This document shows positions 8,202 through 16,452 of a stretch of DNA of 64,000 nucleotides, piece by piece (the stretch's first letter is position 1; each line of letters begins with the position of its first letter). Origin of the DNA: Flavobacteriales bacterium (lineage in GTDB: Bacteria > Bacteroidota > Bacteroidia > CAIKAF01); NCBI GenBank assembly GCA_025451235.1, contig JANWKT010000028.1, positions 124,001-188,000 on the forward strand. The letters run 5' to 3'. Under the pieces are notes generated by a model. The model made no database searches, was not told where the DNA came from, and was given only the letters and a program-made list of their open reading frames with translations. Both the position numbers and the translations under genes were made by a program.

Positions 8202-10019
8202 CTAACGTATGATCAACTTCTGTGTAAACCTACTCTGGTTATTTCGCAATTCAACCAGGTAAATTCCTTTGGTGAGGAAAGTAAGGTCATGCATTTCCTG
8301 GATACTTCCGGTACCCAATATTTTTACAGAATAAACGGTTTGACCCACCATATCATATACATTCAAGGTCACATCTTCATTTACATTCTGAAGACTGATA
8401 TTGATCATTCCATCTGTTGGATTCGGATATACATTTGCCATGAACGGAGAAGCCATGTCCTCCACACCTGCATAATAACCTATACAATTGGAGGTATCCA
8501 AACATCCGGAACTATTGGTGGCAATTAAACAATAGATCCCGTCGAATGCAGGAGTATAGGAAGAAGCAGTTCCCTCCGGAGCGGCAATCGGATAATAATT
8601 ATTTCCATCAAAATATAACCATTGATAAGTATAAGAGCCCGAGAGTATGGAACTATAAGTTCCCGGTGTTGATTCTGTTATTCCAACATTGGGGAATCCG
8701 GGGGGTAATGCCGGTAGGGTGGTGATCACTATAGGCGGTGTAATGACATAACATCCTGAAACCGGATCAACGATCATGACCGTATAACTTCCAGCATCAC
8801 TGGTGGTATAAGTGTTGTCATTCCCTGTTTGTACGGTAACCGTATCATTTAAATACCATTCGTAATAATAGCCGGGATATACACTTAAGGTAACTGAATC
8901 GTATGGACAAAAACTCATCGCCGTTGCATCAATGGTATCTATGGCCGGTGAAGTATATACAATAATGGTATCGGTAGCAATGAACTGACTCACCAGTGAT
9001 AATGCAATAGTAAAGCTGCCCGAATAGTTCCCGGAAGAATTAAAATTATAAGTTCCGGGGCCGGTTATGCTATTGGAATAGAGAGGAGGAATATCATTCT
9101 GGCTGATCACATCTACCTCTACCATGCTAAGCGCATAGCTCAGACTTGTTAGTGGCCAGTAGATCCCATTCCAGTTGGAATTGCAGTTATCCGTTACCTC
9201 CGCCCCAGTCCAATTGCTGGTTCCGGTTGTAAATGTTGGAACAAGATCAGCATTCCCATTTCCACAATTCAATTCTTCAATATCACCACACCACCATGAT
9301 TGACCGCAAACATTGATATTCAAATTCACCAATACTAGGTTGTAAACATTGGTGGTGCAGGTTACCGGATAAATACCAGGAGTATTTAAATCCAAAGGAG
9401 GTGGAGTTTGTCCGTTATAAGTATTTCCTCCGCCAAAATCCCATAACCATTCTGTAACCTGTGGAGACGGAACATTGATGAGGGGAGTAAAATTAATGGT
9501 GGCTGAATCACAACCCTGGCTGGGTGTAAAACTAAAAACAGGATTACCACCACCTAAACTAAGAATGTTCAAAGGGATATCGTAAAACTGGTCACCTGAC
9601 TGGTTGCCCAAGCCTGGTATATTCACAGTTCCGATAATATGTACATGTAATGTATAATTACCAGGAGCAAACGGTGTTCCGCAAACATTAAAATTAGTGA
9701 GTATTCCCGCAGGTTGTGGATCGTAAATACATGATCCGTTTCCACAGCTCCAGGTTAATCCAGGAGGCAAACCTGTAACGCTTGCCAATTGGAACTGTAC
9801 AAAATCAACCATACCAAAAGGGGAACCTGCATCTACCTGGTTAGGGGCGTAAAAGCTCATTGTATCATTGTATGCCTGGCCAACGATTCCATCGTGCAAA
9901 CTACCGCACGGGCCATTCGTACCGGCACAAACCGGATCAGGTCCACCTGGACATTGGGCATTGGCTTGAGAGGTAAAAAATAAAAGGGAACAAAAAATAG
10001 CGAGGAAAAGTTTTTTCAT
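8202..10019 (-). CDS. Secreted PKD-like protein with T9SS type A sorting domain
   Basis: A 605-residue secreted protein of unknown specific role. It has a clear signal peptide (M-K-K-L-F-L-A-I-F to A-N-A) and a Cys-rich region near residues 22-40 (C-P-G-G-P-D-P-V-C). Repeated Gly/Tyr/Asn-rich beta modules follow, including PKD/SprB-like pieces with W-x-W-D-F-G-G-G and G-x-Y-x-V-x-V patterns. The last roughly 75 residues hold a textbook sorting domain: Y-P-N-P-T-D-G, L-x-V-Y-D-M-V-G-Q, then K-G-I-Y-L-V-E-L and a basic tail K-L-I-I-R. This predicts export through the T9SS whose porU and porV lie 2 kb away. No catalytic motif is seen; adhesion or a surface-layer role is a guess. Confidence 0.85.
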   Translation of the reverse strand: MKKLFLAIFCSLLFFTSQANAQCPGGPDPVCAGTNGPCGSLHDGIVGQAYNDTMSFYAPNQVDAGSPFGMVDFVQFQLASVTGLPPGLTWSCGNGSCIYDPQPAGILTNFNVCGTPFAPGNYTLHVHIIGTVNIPGLGNQSGDQFYDIPLNILSLGGGNPVFSFTPSQGCDSATINFTPLINVPSPQVTEWLWDFGGGNTYNGQTPPPLDLNTPGIYPVTCTTNVYNLVLVNLNINVCGQSWWCGDIEELNCGNGNADLVPTFTTGTSNWTGAEVTDNCNSNWNGIYWPLTSLSYALSMVEVDVISQNDIPPLYSNSITGPGTYNFNSSGNYSGSFTIALSLVSQFIATDTIIVYTSPAIDTIDATAMSFCPYDSVTLSVYPGYYYEWYLNDTVTVQTGNDNTYTTSDAGSYTVMIVDPVSGCYVITPPIVITTLPALPPGFPNVGITESTPGTYSSILSGSYTYQWLYFDGNNYYPIAAPEGTASSYTPAFDGIYCLIATNSSGCLDTSNCIGYYAGVEDMASPFMANVYPNPTDGMINISLQNVNEDVTLNVYDMVGQTVYSVKILGTGSIQEMHDLTFLTKGIYLVELRNNQSRFTQKLIIR

Positions 10020-10037
10020 AACATAAGGATAACTCTA

Positions 10038-10065
10038 CAAAAATATATAAAAAAACCGATACAAA
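10038..10065 (-). promoter_or_regulatory. Candidate promoter of the 8202-10019 gene
   Basis: On the minus strand TTTG at 10065-10062 is followed after 16 nt by TATTTTTG at 10045-10038, matching both Bacteroidota boxes with the same spacing as the candidate porV promoter. The -7 box ends 18 nt before the ATG. Confidence 0.5.
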
Positions 10066-10099
10066 CATAATGCCAGTGTGCTATTGCACAGAATAACCT

Positions 10100-10993
10100 C
10101 TAATAGCCAAAATGCTTTAGGTTTGACTCATTGTCCCTCCAGTCCTTTTTCACCTTTACGAAAAGCTCCAGGAAGACCTTTTGTCCCAGGAACTTCTCCA
10201 TCTCTATCCTGGCCTCGGTTCCCAGTTTTTTAATGGCTTTGCCTCCCTGGCCTATGATGATGGATTTCTGGGAATCCCGGATGACGAAAATATCGGCCTG
10301 GATGCGGATGATCGTAGGCTCTTCCTTGTAGCTATTGATCGCCACCTCAACACTATAGGGAATTTCCCTTTCGTATTGCTCTAAAATCTTTTCCCGGATC
10401 ATTTCGGCCACAAAAAAACGCATGGGTTTATCTGAAATATCCTCTTTATCGAAATAAGGAGGACTTTCGGGTAACAATGCGATCAATCGTTGAAACAATT
10501 GATCGATGTTAAATGTATGCAGGGCCGAAATAGGATAGATCTCCGCCTGAGGAAATTTTGCCTTTAATATGTCTACCTGCCCTTCAAGTTTTGGCTGATC
10601 GATCAAATCAATTTTATTGATCGCTATCAAAACCGGAACATTCACCTTTTGTAATTTGGCATGCACTTTTTCTAATAATTCACTGTCGGGTTCGAATGAT
10701 TCTTTATCAGCAGCATCTATGACCAACAAAAAAATATCCCCGTCTTTTAATGACTCCTGCACCACATCCATCATTTTTTCATGGAGTTTATAAAGTGGTT
10801 TTACAATTCCCGGGGTGTCTGAAAAGATCATCTGGTATTCATCCGTATTCAATATCCCCAAGATCCGGTGACGGGTAGTTTGTGCCTTGCTGGTAATAAT
10901 AGATAATTTCTCCCCCAACATTGCATTCATTAAACTTGACTTACCGGCATTGGGTTTACCCAATATATTTACATATCCCGCCTTATGTTGCAT
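10100..10993 (-). CDS. era: GTPase Era
   Basis: Era is an essential GTPase that binds the 3' end of 16S rRNA through a KH domain during 30S assembly. The 297-residue protein has G1 at 12-19 (G-K-P-N-A-G-K-S), G3 at 59-62 (D-T-P-G) and G4 at 126-129 (N-K-I-D). The C-terminal KH domain lies near residues 205-285, with its G-Q-G-G-K-A-I-K-K-L-G loop. Length and order are normal. It is divergent from the AsmA-like gene with a 62-bp gap. A TATTTTTG -7-like box on the minus strand at 11023-11016 could drive it. Confidence 0.96.
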   Translation of the reverse strand: MQHKAGYVNILGKPNAGKSSLMNAMLGEKLSIITSKAQTTRHRILGILNTDEYQMIFSDTPGIVKPLYKLHEKMMDVVQESLKDGDIFLLVIDAADKESFEPDSELLEKVHAKLQKVNVPVLIAINKIDLIDQPKLEGQVDILKAKFPQAEIYPISALHTFNIDQLFQRLIALLPESPPYFDKEDISDKPMRFFVAEMIREKILEQYEREIPYSVEVAINSYKEEPTIIRIQADIFVIRDSQKSIIIGQGGKAIKKLGTEARIEMEKFLGQKVFLELFVKVKKDWRDNESNLKHFGY

Positions 10994-11015
10994 TTCTTCA
11001 TTATTTAATTCGATA

Positions 11016-11023
11016 CAAAAATA
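11016..11023 (-). promoter_or_regulatory. -7 box candidate upstream of era
   Basis: Minus-strand TATTTTTG matches TAnnTTTG and ends 22 nt before the era start codon. I do not see a good -33 TTTG at the expected distance. Confidence 0.35.
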
Positions 11024-11055
11024 AGAATTGATACCTTAGCCAGGCATTTAATTTT

Positions 11056-13266
11056 ATGGGCAACAAGCTGGTTCGAAAAACAGGCAGGTTTTTCTTATTT
11101 TTCTTACTAACACTCCTCGTGTTAACGGCTGCTGCTATGTTCCTGCTTCCCAGGCTGTACAAAAATGAGATAGAAGCTGAACTCAAAACAAGGATTTCGG
11201 AGATGACCGGAGGTAACTACCAGGTGAAAATGAAGGATTTTAACATCAACCTGTTCACCAATACCCTTTCGGCCACTGAATTTGAGCTAACCGCCGATAC
11301 AGCTGTTTTTAACCAAACCGGGAATGCTTTGGGGGTAGATCTGCGTGCAGAGAAAGTTTCCTTTTCAGGAATTAATTATTGGAAACTCCTTTTCAACAAT
11401 ACTTTTCAACTGAATAAAATAAAGATCACCAATGGGTTTGCAAGATTTAACTGGAATCCGGAGCGTAAGGACCAAAAGAACCTGATTGAAAAAAAGGGTG
11501 GGCTGGAACATGTGATCCTGAAAAAAATAATATTGAAAAATGTAGATATTGAGTTTTACAATGAAAAAAAACAGACCACTATCTATTCGGGAAATGCCAA
11601 CCTTGATTTTTCCCGGCTAAAAATAGACCGGCAGGGACTTCCAACCGTGCGATCTCTGCACGCCCAATTCAATGAAAGCAAGTTCTACTTCGGAGATCAA
11701 TATTTTTCGCTTGACACTACTTATTTTGAATATGACCATTCATCGTTGAACATAAGAATGGTGGATCTCAATTTTTCTGATGAGACCCAGCATATGCTTA
11801 AAATATTTCCTGGCAGCCAGGTGAAATATGCTTTTAAAGCCAAAGAGCTTTCCATGATATTCAAGGATCTTTCGCAAATTGAGTCATTAGCCAAGAGCGA
11901 AGTAAAGCAGCTTTCGATTTACCAGTTAAAAGTGGAACGACCCGAACTCATCTTATACCGGGATACCTTAAAGCCCAAGGACAGTTTGAAAGTTCAGCGC
12001 AAAGTATTCCCCTTTTATGTGAATAAAATGAACGTGAATGACGGAAAATTCATTGTGATCGATAAGGTATCCAATATGACCAGGGTGATCAGTGATGGCA
12101 TCGATCTCGACATAAGAGAACTGGAGCCATCTCCAGCCAAATACATCATACCTTTTAGAGCATCGGTCTTCGAAATACAATCAGATAGTATTTTATACTA
12201 TCACAAAAACGAAATGCAGGTTACCCGGCTTCTCAATTTGAGCATATCCACCGACGATAGTCTGCTAAAATGCCAGCGCCTGATTGTGGAAATAACCAAA
12301 CCCGAGGAGGAATTTTTCCGGATCAAAGAATACCAATGCGATCTGCCTTATGTTGACATCACCAATTTTACCTTGAATGGAATTGATGGCGACCTGCTGC
12401 TGGAAAGGAAATACTTGTATGCTGAAGAGGCACACGCCACCCGTTTTTATTTGAAAACGACGAGGAATAAAAATTATCCCTATAAACCGGGTAAAAAAGT
12501 CCCCATGCCCCAGGATCAGATCCTCGGAATTGAATCTCCTTTTTATTTAAAAAAGGTAGCAGTTACCGGAGGCAAAATTGATTACTATGAGATCCCTGCG
12601 AATGGAAATCCACCCGGAAACTTATGGATAGACAATATAAAGATCATGGCAGAAAACATGACCAATGATTCCGCTTTGCTCAAATTAAATGATACCATGG
12701 CCATTACCCTGGAAGGTTTTATTTATAGCCAGGGGCTCATCCAGGTATTTGCCAATATGCCGTTGACGGATCCTGCCAAACGACATTATGTATATGGTAA
12801 GATCGGCTTATTCGATCCATCGAATTTAAACCGGATCACCGTGAATTGTGCTCAGATGAAAATACAGAAAGGGACCATCCGTTCAGGTGAATTTGAATTT
12901 TTTGCTGATAAAAATGAAGCGAATGGAGAACTCAATCTCATTTTCGATAAATTAAAAATGAAAGTACTTACCAAGCAAGGCGATCGGTTAAAGGGTGACA
13001 ATATCAAATCGCTTATTGCGAATCTTTTTATTACCCGTAATAATCCAGAACGGGGAAAAGACCCTATTCTGGGTGCTATTCTTTGGAAAAGGGATGAAAG
13101 CCGCTGGATCACCAATTATTGGTGGAAAAGTCTTTTTTCGGGCATTAACAATATTGTGATGTCAAGACGGGCCGAGTTGAAAGCCCTAGAGCGGAGCTTT
13201 GGTGAGCTTAAAAAGCAAAGGCCGGTTTTTAAGCAGCCTGTCCAACAAGAACCGGTGGATCAATAG
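11056..13266 (+). CDS. AsmA/DUF748-like envelope protein
   Basis: The 736-residue protein begins with a basic patch and a single N-terminal transmembrane helix (about residues 8-30, F-F-L-F-F-L-L-T-L-L-V). A very long periplasmic region of beta-strand pattern follows. The early segment, a helix followed by I-S-E-M-T-G-G-N-Y-Q-V-K and F-N-I-N-L, resembles the start of AsmA and DUF748 proteins, where a conserved TM anchor is followed by repeated beta-groove modules that bridge the envelope and probably help move lipids. The assignment is by topology and pattern, with no diagnostic catalytic motif. It may instead be an uncharacterised Bacteroidota family. The last 20 residues are Gln- and Pro-rich. 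Two hairpins follow the stop codon. Confidence 0.6.
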   Translation: MGNKLVRKTGRFFLFFLLTLLVLTAAAMFLLPRLYKNEIEAELKTRISEMTGGNYQVKMKDFNINLFTNTLSATEFELTADTAVFNQTGNALGVDLRAEKVSFSGINYWKLLFNNTFQLNKIKITNGFARFNWNPERKDQKNLIEKKGGLEHVILKKIILKNVDIEFYNEKKQTTIYSGNANLDFSRLKIDRQGLPTVRSLHAQFNESKFYFGDQYFSLDTTYFEYDHSSLNIRMVDLNFSDETQHMLKIFPGSQVKYAFKAKELSMIFKDLSQIESLAKSEVKQLSIYQLKVERPELILYRDTLKPKDSLKVQRKVFPFYVNKMNVNDGKFIVIDKVSNMTRVISDGIDLDIRELEPSPAKYIIPFRASVFEIQSDSILYYHKNEMQVTRLLNLSISTDDSLLKCQRLIVEITKPEEEFFRIKEYQCDLPYVDITNFTLNGIDGDLLLERKYLYAEEAHATRFYLKTTRNKNYPYKPGKKVPMPQDQILGIESPFYLKKVAVTGGKIDYYEIPANGNPPGNLWIDNIKIMAENMTNDSALLKLNDTMAITLEGFIYSQGLIQVFANMPLTDPAKRHYVYGKIGLFDPSNLNRITVNCAQMKIQKGTIRSGEFEFFADKNEANGELNLIFDKLKMKVLTKQGDRLKGDNIKSLIANLFITRNNPERGKDPILGAILWKRDESRWITNYWWKSLFSGINNIVMSRRAELKALERSFGELKKQRPVFKQPVQQEPVDQ

Positions 13267-13317
13267 GGTTTTTCGCAAAAACCCCTGAAAACCAGCACTC
13301 CTAAACCATTTCAGGGG
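13266..13317 (+). terminator. Two overlapping hairpins after the AsmA-like gene
   Basis: Starting on the last base of the stop codon, GGGTTTTT (13266-13273), CGC and AAAAACCC (13277-13284) form an 8-bp stem. CCCCTGAAA (13282-13290) and TTTCAGGGG (13309-13317) form a 9-bp stem with an 18-nt loop. The two share CCC at 13282-13284 and cannot both form fully. There is no clean downstream T-run, so terminator function is uncertain. Confidence 0.4.
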
Positions 13318-13360
13318 ATTTCACTACAACTTTTTCCTGGGTTTGAACGTTGCAATATAC

Positions 13361-13738
13361 ATGGAGGTACTTCCATTTATATATCTCTTATTTATTGGTC
13401 TGATAGCTGATGTAATCGGCTCATTCAGGCGCATTGGGAGGATTGGGTCTTTTATCATCCTGCTTTTATTTACCCCATTTTTAGGGATCTTTATCATCAT
13501 GGCATTTCCCCTATTGCCTAAAGCTATTTGTCTGCAGGACTATAAGAGCTTTCATGCCGGTATTGGTTATCGCTATAAAAGGAGGATCCGACGGGGGGTA
13601 GTATATTTTATTATCGTTAATGATGTGGATGTTGCTATTAGTTCTTTTGAATTTACCGAGTATTTTGCTGTAGTTGAAACCAGAAAACAATATCTTCGCA
13701 AAAAGAAATTGTTTAAAAATGAAGAAATTAATTATTAG
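13361..13738 (+). CDS. Small membrane protein of unknown function
   Basis: I do not recognise this 125-residue protein. Two hydrophobic helices occupy roughly residues 3-22 and 29-52 (start numbered at the ATG at 13361), separated by a short basic loop with R-R-I-G-R-I-G. The C-terminal half is soluble and basic (Y-K-R-R-I-R-R-G-V, R-K-K-K-L). The pattern of two helices, a G-Y-R-Y-K loop and a short beta tail suggests a cytoplasm-facing membrane protein. A TTG at 13343 is in frame, but ATG is preferred. Its end overlaps the start of the following DUF2807 gene by 20 bases, which suggests coupled expression. Confidence 0.6.
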   Translation: MEVLPFIYLLFIGLIADVIGSFRRIGRIGSFIILLLFTPFLGIFIIMAFPLLPKAICLQDYKSFHAGIGYRYKRRIRRGVVYFIIVNDVDVAISSFEFTEYFAVVETRKQYLRKKKLFKNEEINY

Positions 13739-14402
13739 TCTCAGCTTTTTACTCATTGCGCCTGCCGTCTATTTACAAAATACAGAAACCCGCCCATTGC
13801 AGGAGATAAAAAAACTGCATATCACAGGTAAAACATTTATGGCTCAATTCATCATCAGTGATGTAAATAAGATTGAGCTTTCTTCAAAGGACCTTACCAT
13901 GGATAAGATCTTAACCACAGAGAGCAATGGTGAATTAAGAATATCGGTAAAAGGACTTTTTACAACGGGTAATGTAACCTGCAAAATATATTGTACCGCT
14001 GTACCTCCCCTCATCGAGATTGATAACGGTGCTTATTTGAAAACAACAGATCTATTGAATGCTCCTCAGGTTACTTTAACCACCAATTCAGATGGATATA
14101 TTCACCTGAATTTAAATTCTGACAATATTACTGTTCAATGCAATAGCGGAGGTGATGTAACTTTAGAGGGTACTACCAAAAACTTTACGGCTTCTGCCAA
14201 TACCAATGCAACAGTGAGGGCCGAACAAATGGAGATGGATATTGCAACCGCAAAAGCATATTTGGGGGCAGAAGTATACCTGGCTGCTAAGAGTAGCATT
14301 ACTTGCGTTACCGGAACAAATGGAAAGATCCATATTTATAAGCCCTATGCCCCCAGTATCGTTGAGACCAACGAATCTGGAGGAACAGTGATCCGGGAAT
14401 AA
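13719..14402 (+). CDS. DUF2807 (head GIN) secreted protein, copy 1
   Basis: The 227-residue protein has a signal peptide (M-K-K-L-I-I-S-L-S-F to Y-L-Q) and then R-P-L-Q-E-I-K-K-L-H-I, the opening of putative auto-transporter adhesin head GIN domains (DUF2807). The remainder is a right-handed beta-solenoid-like run with short repeating strands such as V-T-L-T-T-N-S-D-G-Y and V-T-L-E-G-T. I choose the ATG at 13719 because it begins the signal peptide; the frame extends 15 codons further up inside the previous gene. A second, diverged DUF2807 gene follows after 19 bases. The family is common in Bacteroidota and its molecular role is not established. Confidence 0.8.
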   Translation: MKKLIISLSFLLIAPAVYLQNTETRPLQEIKKLHITGKTFMAQFIISDVNKIELSSKDLTMDKILTTESNGELRISVKGLFTTGNVTCKIYCTAVPPLIEIDNGAYLKTTDLLNAPQVTLTTNSDGYIHLNLNSDNITVQCNSGGDVTLEGTTKNFTASANTNATVRAEQMEMDIATAKAYLGAEVYLAAKSSITCVTGTNGKIHIYKPYAPSIVETNESGGTVIRE

Positions 14403-14421
14403 TCGGCTAGGATATTCCAAG

Positions 14422-15132
14422 ATGAAATTCAACCGTATAAGCTGGGTATTGTCCTTATTCATTTGGGTACTTACCATTGGATCTGGCTTTGCCCAAAAAC
14501 AGGAAATAAGACCTCTAAAATCGTTTTCCAAGGTAAGCGTATCAGACAGAATCATTGTGCTCCTGCAACCGGATACGATCTCTCAAGTAATATTGAATCC
14601 GCGAGGAGATGCCTGGAACGAAGAAATAAAGACCCATGTGGATGGGAAGGACCTGAGCATACGATCTGACGGAAGGTTTAGAGAAGCAGCCATCTTCTGT
14701 TATGTTCACTATACACAACCGATCGTTAACTTAAGCGCCAGGTATGGTGGTATCATCAGAACGGACTCTCTGGTGGTTTTACAAACCAAAAAATTGGAAA
14801 TCAATGCAACCATTGATGGATTTACCAACCTGGATGTATCCGTAGATGAGTTGATCATCGATGCAGGAGCAGGTTCCGATATATATGTAAAAGGAAAGGC
14901 AGGTAAAGTAACTGTGCATGCTACTTCGGGGGCCAAGATCCATTTAGACGATCTTGAATGTGAGGATGCCGAGGTTAACTGCAGCCTGGGAGCCAAGGTT
15001 TGGCTCACTGCAAAGAATAATTATAAAGCCACAGCTGGCTCAGGAGGTAAAATATATTATTATGCGGAACCCTCCGGAACCTTCGACCGGAACAGGATCA
15101 CAGGAGGAAATGTAGAGCTTCTTCCCCGTTAA
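14422..15132 (+). CDS. DUF2807 (head GIN) secreted protein, copy 2
   Basis: This 236-residue paralogue of the preceding gene shows the same plan: signal peptide (residues 1-23, ending G-F-A-Q), E-I-R-P-L-K-S-F-S-K-V-S-V, then a beta-solenoid with D-A-G-A-G-S-D-I-Y-V-K-G and K-V-T-V-H-A-T-S-G-A-K type turns. The two copies align along their length but are clearly diverged, so the duplication is old. Both end with a conserved G-G-K-I-Y/H plus proline-containing tail. No enzymatic motif is visible. Expected location is the periplasm or cell surface. Confidence 0.8.
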   Translation: MKFNRISWVLSLFIWVLTIGSGFAQKQEIRPLKSFSKVSVSDRIIVLLQPDTISQVILNPRGDAWNEEIKTHVDGKDLSIRSDGRFREAAIFCYVHYTQPIVNLSARYGGIIRTDSLVVLQTKKLEINATIDGFTNLDVSVDELIIDAGAGSDIYVKGKAGKVTVHATSGAKIHLDDLECEDAEVNCSLGAKVWLTAKNNYKATAGSGGKIYYYAEPSGTFDRNRITGGNVELLPR

Positions 15133-15143
15133 GCACTCGAAAA

Positions 15144-15218
15144 AAGACGTAAGATATAAGACGCAAGACATAAGACCTGTTCACATAGTCCGATATCTTA
15201 AAGCCGTCTTACCTCTTT
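15144..15218. repeat. Heptad-phased AAGACNN array and inverted partner
   Basis: Five head-to-tail 7-mers of form AAGAYNN fill 15144-15178 without a gap (first units AAGACGT, AAGATAT). After a short spacer the complementary words appear: TATCTTA at 15194-15200, CGTCTTA at 15205-15211 and CCTCTTT at 15212-15218. The whole can fold into an imperfect hairpin. It lies between the second DUF2807 gene and tatC and ends 4 nt before the tatC -7 box. Confidence 0.75.
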
Positions 15219-15222
15219 TTAT

Positions 15223-15230
15223 TACATTTG
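15223..15230 (+). promoter_or_regulatory. -7 box candidate of tatC
   Basis: TACATTTG fits TAnnTTTG exactly and ends 8 nt before the tatC ATG, so a transcript from it would have a leader of almost no length. No TTTG -33 box sits at the usual distance; the heptad array occupies that position. Confidence 0.45.
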
Positions 15231-15238
15231 CACCCTCC

Positions 15239-16036
15239 ATGGGCGAAGAAAAAGAAATGTCGTTTTTATCCCACCTGGAAGAACTCCGGTGGCATTTGGT
15301 AAGATCAGTAATTGCGATCGTGGTTTTAGCAATTGTAGCTTTTAATTTCCCTCAGATTTTATTTCATGATATTGTATTGGGCCCATCCCGTGAAAGCTTT
15401 ATCTCTTACAAGCTTCTATGCAAATTAGGGAGCTTCCTGAACATGCCCAGCCTCTGCCTTAAACAATCGCAGTTGGTAGAATTTCAAAATACCCAAATGG
15501 CGGGGCAGCTTACCTACCATATATGGGCTTCATTGATTGCCGGGTTTATACTTGCATTCCCTTATGTTGCGTGGGAAATATGGAAGTTTGTGAAACCGGC
15601 TTTGTACCAAAAGGAGAAAAAAAATATTTCAGGATTGGTCCTCTTTGTTTCCCTGCTCTTTTTTCTGGGTGTAAGCTTTGCCTATTTTATCATCGTACCT
15701 CTTACGGTTAACTTTTTGCTCACCTATAACGTAATGGGCGATTCGGTAAAAAACAATCCCCTGATTTCCTCCTATTTTTCAACTGTCCTGAACCTGGTAT
15801 TAGGTACTGGGGTGATATTCCAAATGCCCATCTTTATTTACTTCCTGGCCAAGATTGGAATTGTAAGTCCTAAGTTCCTGAAGCGATACCGTAAACATTC
15901 CATTGTATTGATCATGATCCTGGCAGCCATTATTACGCCCCCGGATGTGGTGAGCCAGATATTGGTGGCCATCCCTTTATTGGTACTTTACGAAATAAGC
16001 ATTGTGATTGCCAAAAGGGTATATAAAGAACCTTAA
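15239..16036 (+). CDS. tatC: Sec-independent protein translocase subunit TatC
   Basis: TatC is the polytopic receptor of the twin-arginine translocase and binds the RR signal of folded cargo. The protein has the cytoplasmic N-terminal motif S-F-L-S-H-L-E-E-L-R (residues 8-17) that forms the signal-binding site, six transmembrane helices, and the F-x-K-P-A-L-Y-x-x-E-K-K cytosolic loop near residues 118-130. It also has the I-T-P-P-D-V-V-S-Q segment typical of helix 5/6. The first periplasmic loop is longer than in Escherichia coli and contains an F-Q-N-T-Q-M-A-G-Q stretch. At 265 aa the length is normal. No tatA is seen nearby. Confidence 0.96.
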   Translation: MGEEKEMSFLSHLEELRWHLVRSVIAIVVLAIVAFNFPQILFHDIVLGPSRESFISYKLLCKLGSFLNMPSLCLKQSQLVEFQNTQMAGQLTYHIWASLIAGFILAFPYVAWEIWKFVKPALYQKEKKNISGLVLFVSLLFFLGVSFAYFIIVPLTVNFLLTYNVMGDSVKNNPLISSYFSTVLNLVLGTGVIFQMPIFIYFLAKIGIVSPKFLKRYRKHSIVLIMILAAIITPPDVVSQILVAIPLLVLYEISIVIAKRVYKEP

Positions 16037-16098
16037 ATACTTGATTAATTGAGGAACTTCCCCTTCTTTTACATAAAAATTGACCTAATACTGTTGAA

Positions 16099-16452
16099 AT
16101 GAGTGACCCAGTTTTAGAATTTAATGAGTATCGGACAAGGATGAATGCTAAAATTCTTGAAAACGATAACCTGGTATTGAAAAGAATGTTTAATCTGGAT
16201 ACCCAAACATACCAACCGGGAGCACTTGGCGTTAAAGTGAAAGAATTGTTAGGATTGGTGAGTTCAATGGTCCTCAGGTGCGATGATTGCATTAAATACC
16301 ACCTGGGAAAATGTTACGAAGAAGGGGTTACCAAAGAAGAAATATTTGAAGTTTTTGCCATTGCCAACCTGGTGGGTGGAACCATAGTGATCCCCCATAC
16401 AAGAAGAGCACTGGAATATTGGGAAGCACTAGAACAGAGTAAGAAAGGATGA
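16099..16452 (+). CDS. Carboxymuconolactone decarboxylase / AhpD-like protein
   Basis: The 117-residue protein has the AhpD/CMD fold signature C-x2-C-x3-H at about residues 55-62 (C-D-D-C-I-K-Y-H), which in AhpD forms the redox-active disulfide and proton relay. The flanking helices (L-G-V-K-V-K-E-L-L-G and E-E-I-F-E-V-F-A-I-A) also fit. Presence of both cysteines and the His suggests a thiol-based antioxidant role rather than decarboxylation. The stop codon overlaps the next start by four bases (ATGA), so it is translationally coupled to the DUF5686 gene. The true substrate is unknown. Confidence 0.85.
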   Translation: MSDPVLEFNEYRTRMNAKILENDNLVLKRMFNLDTQTYQPGALGVKVKELLGLVSSMVLRCDDCIKYHLGKCYEEGVTKEEIFEVFAIANLVGGTIVIPHTRRALEYWEALEQSKKG

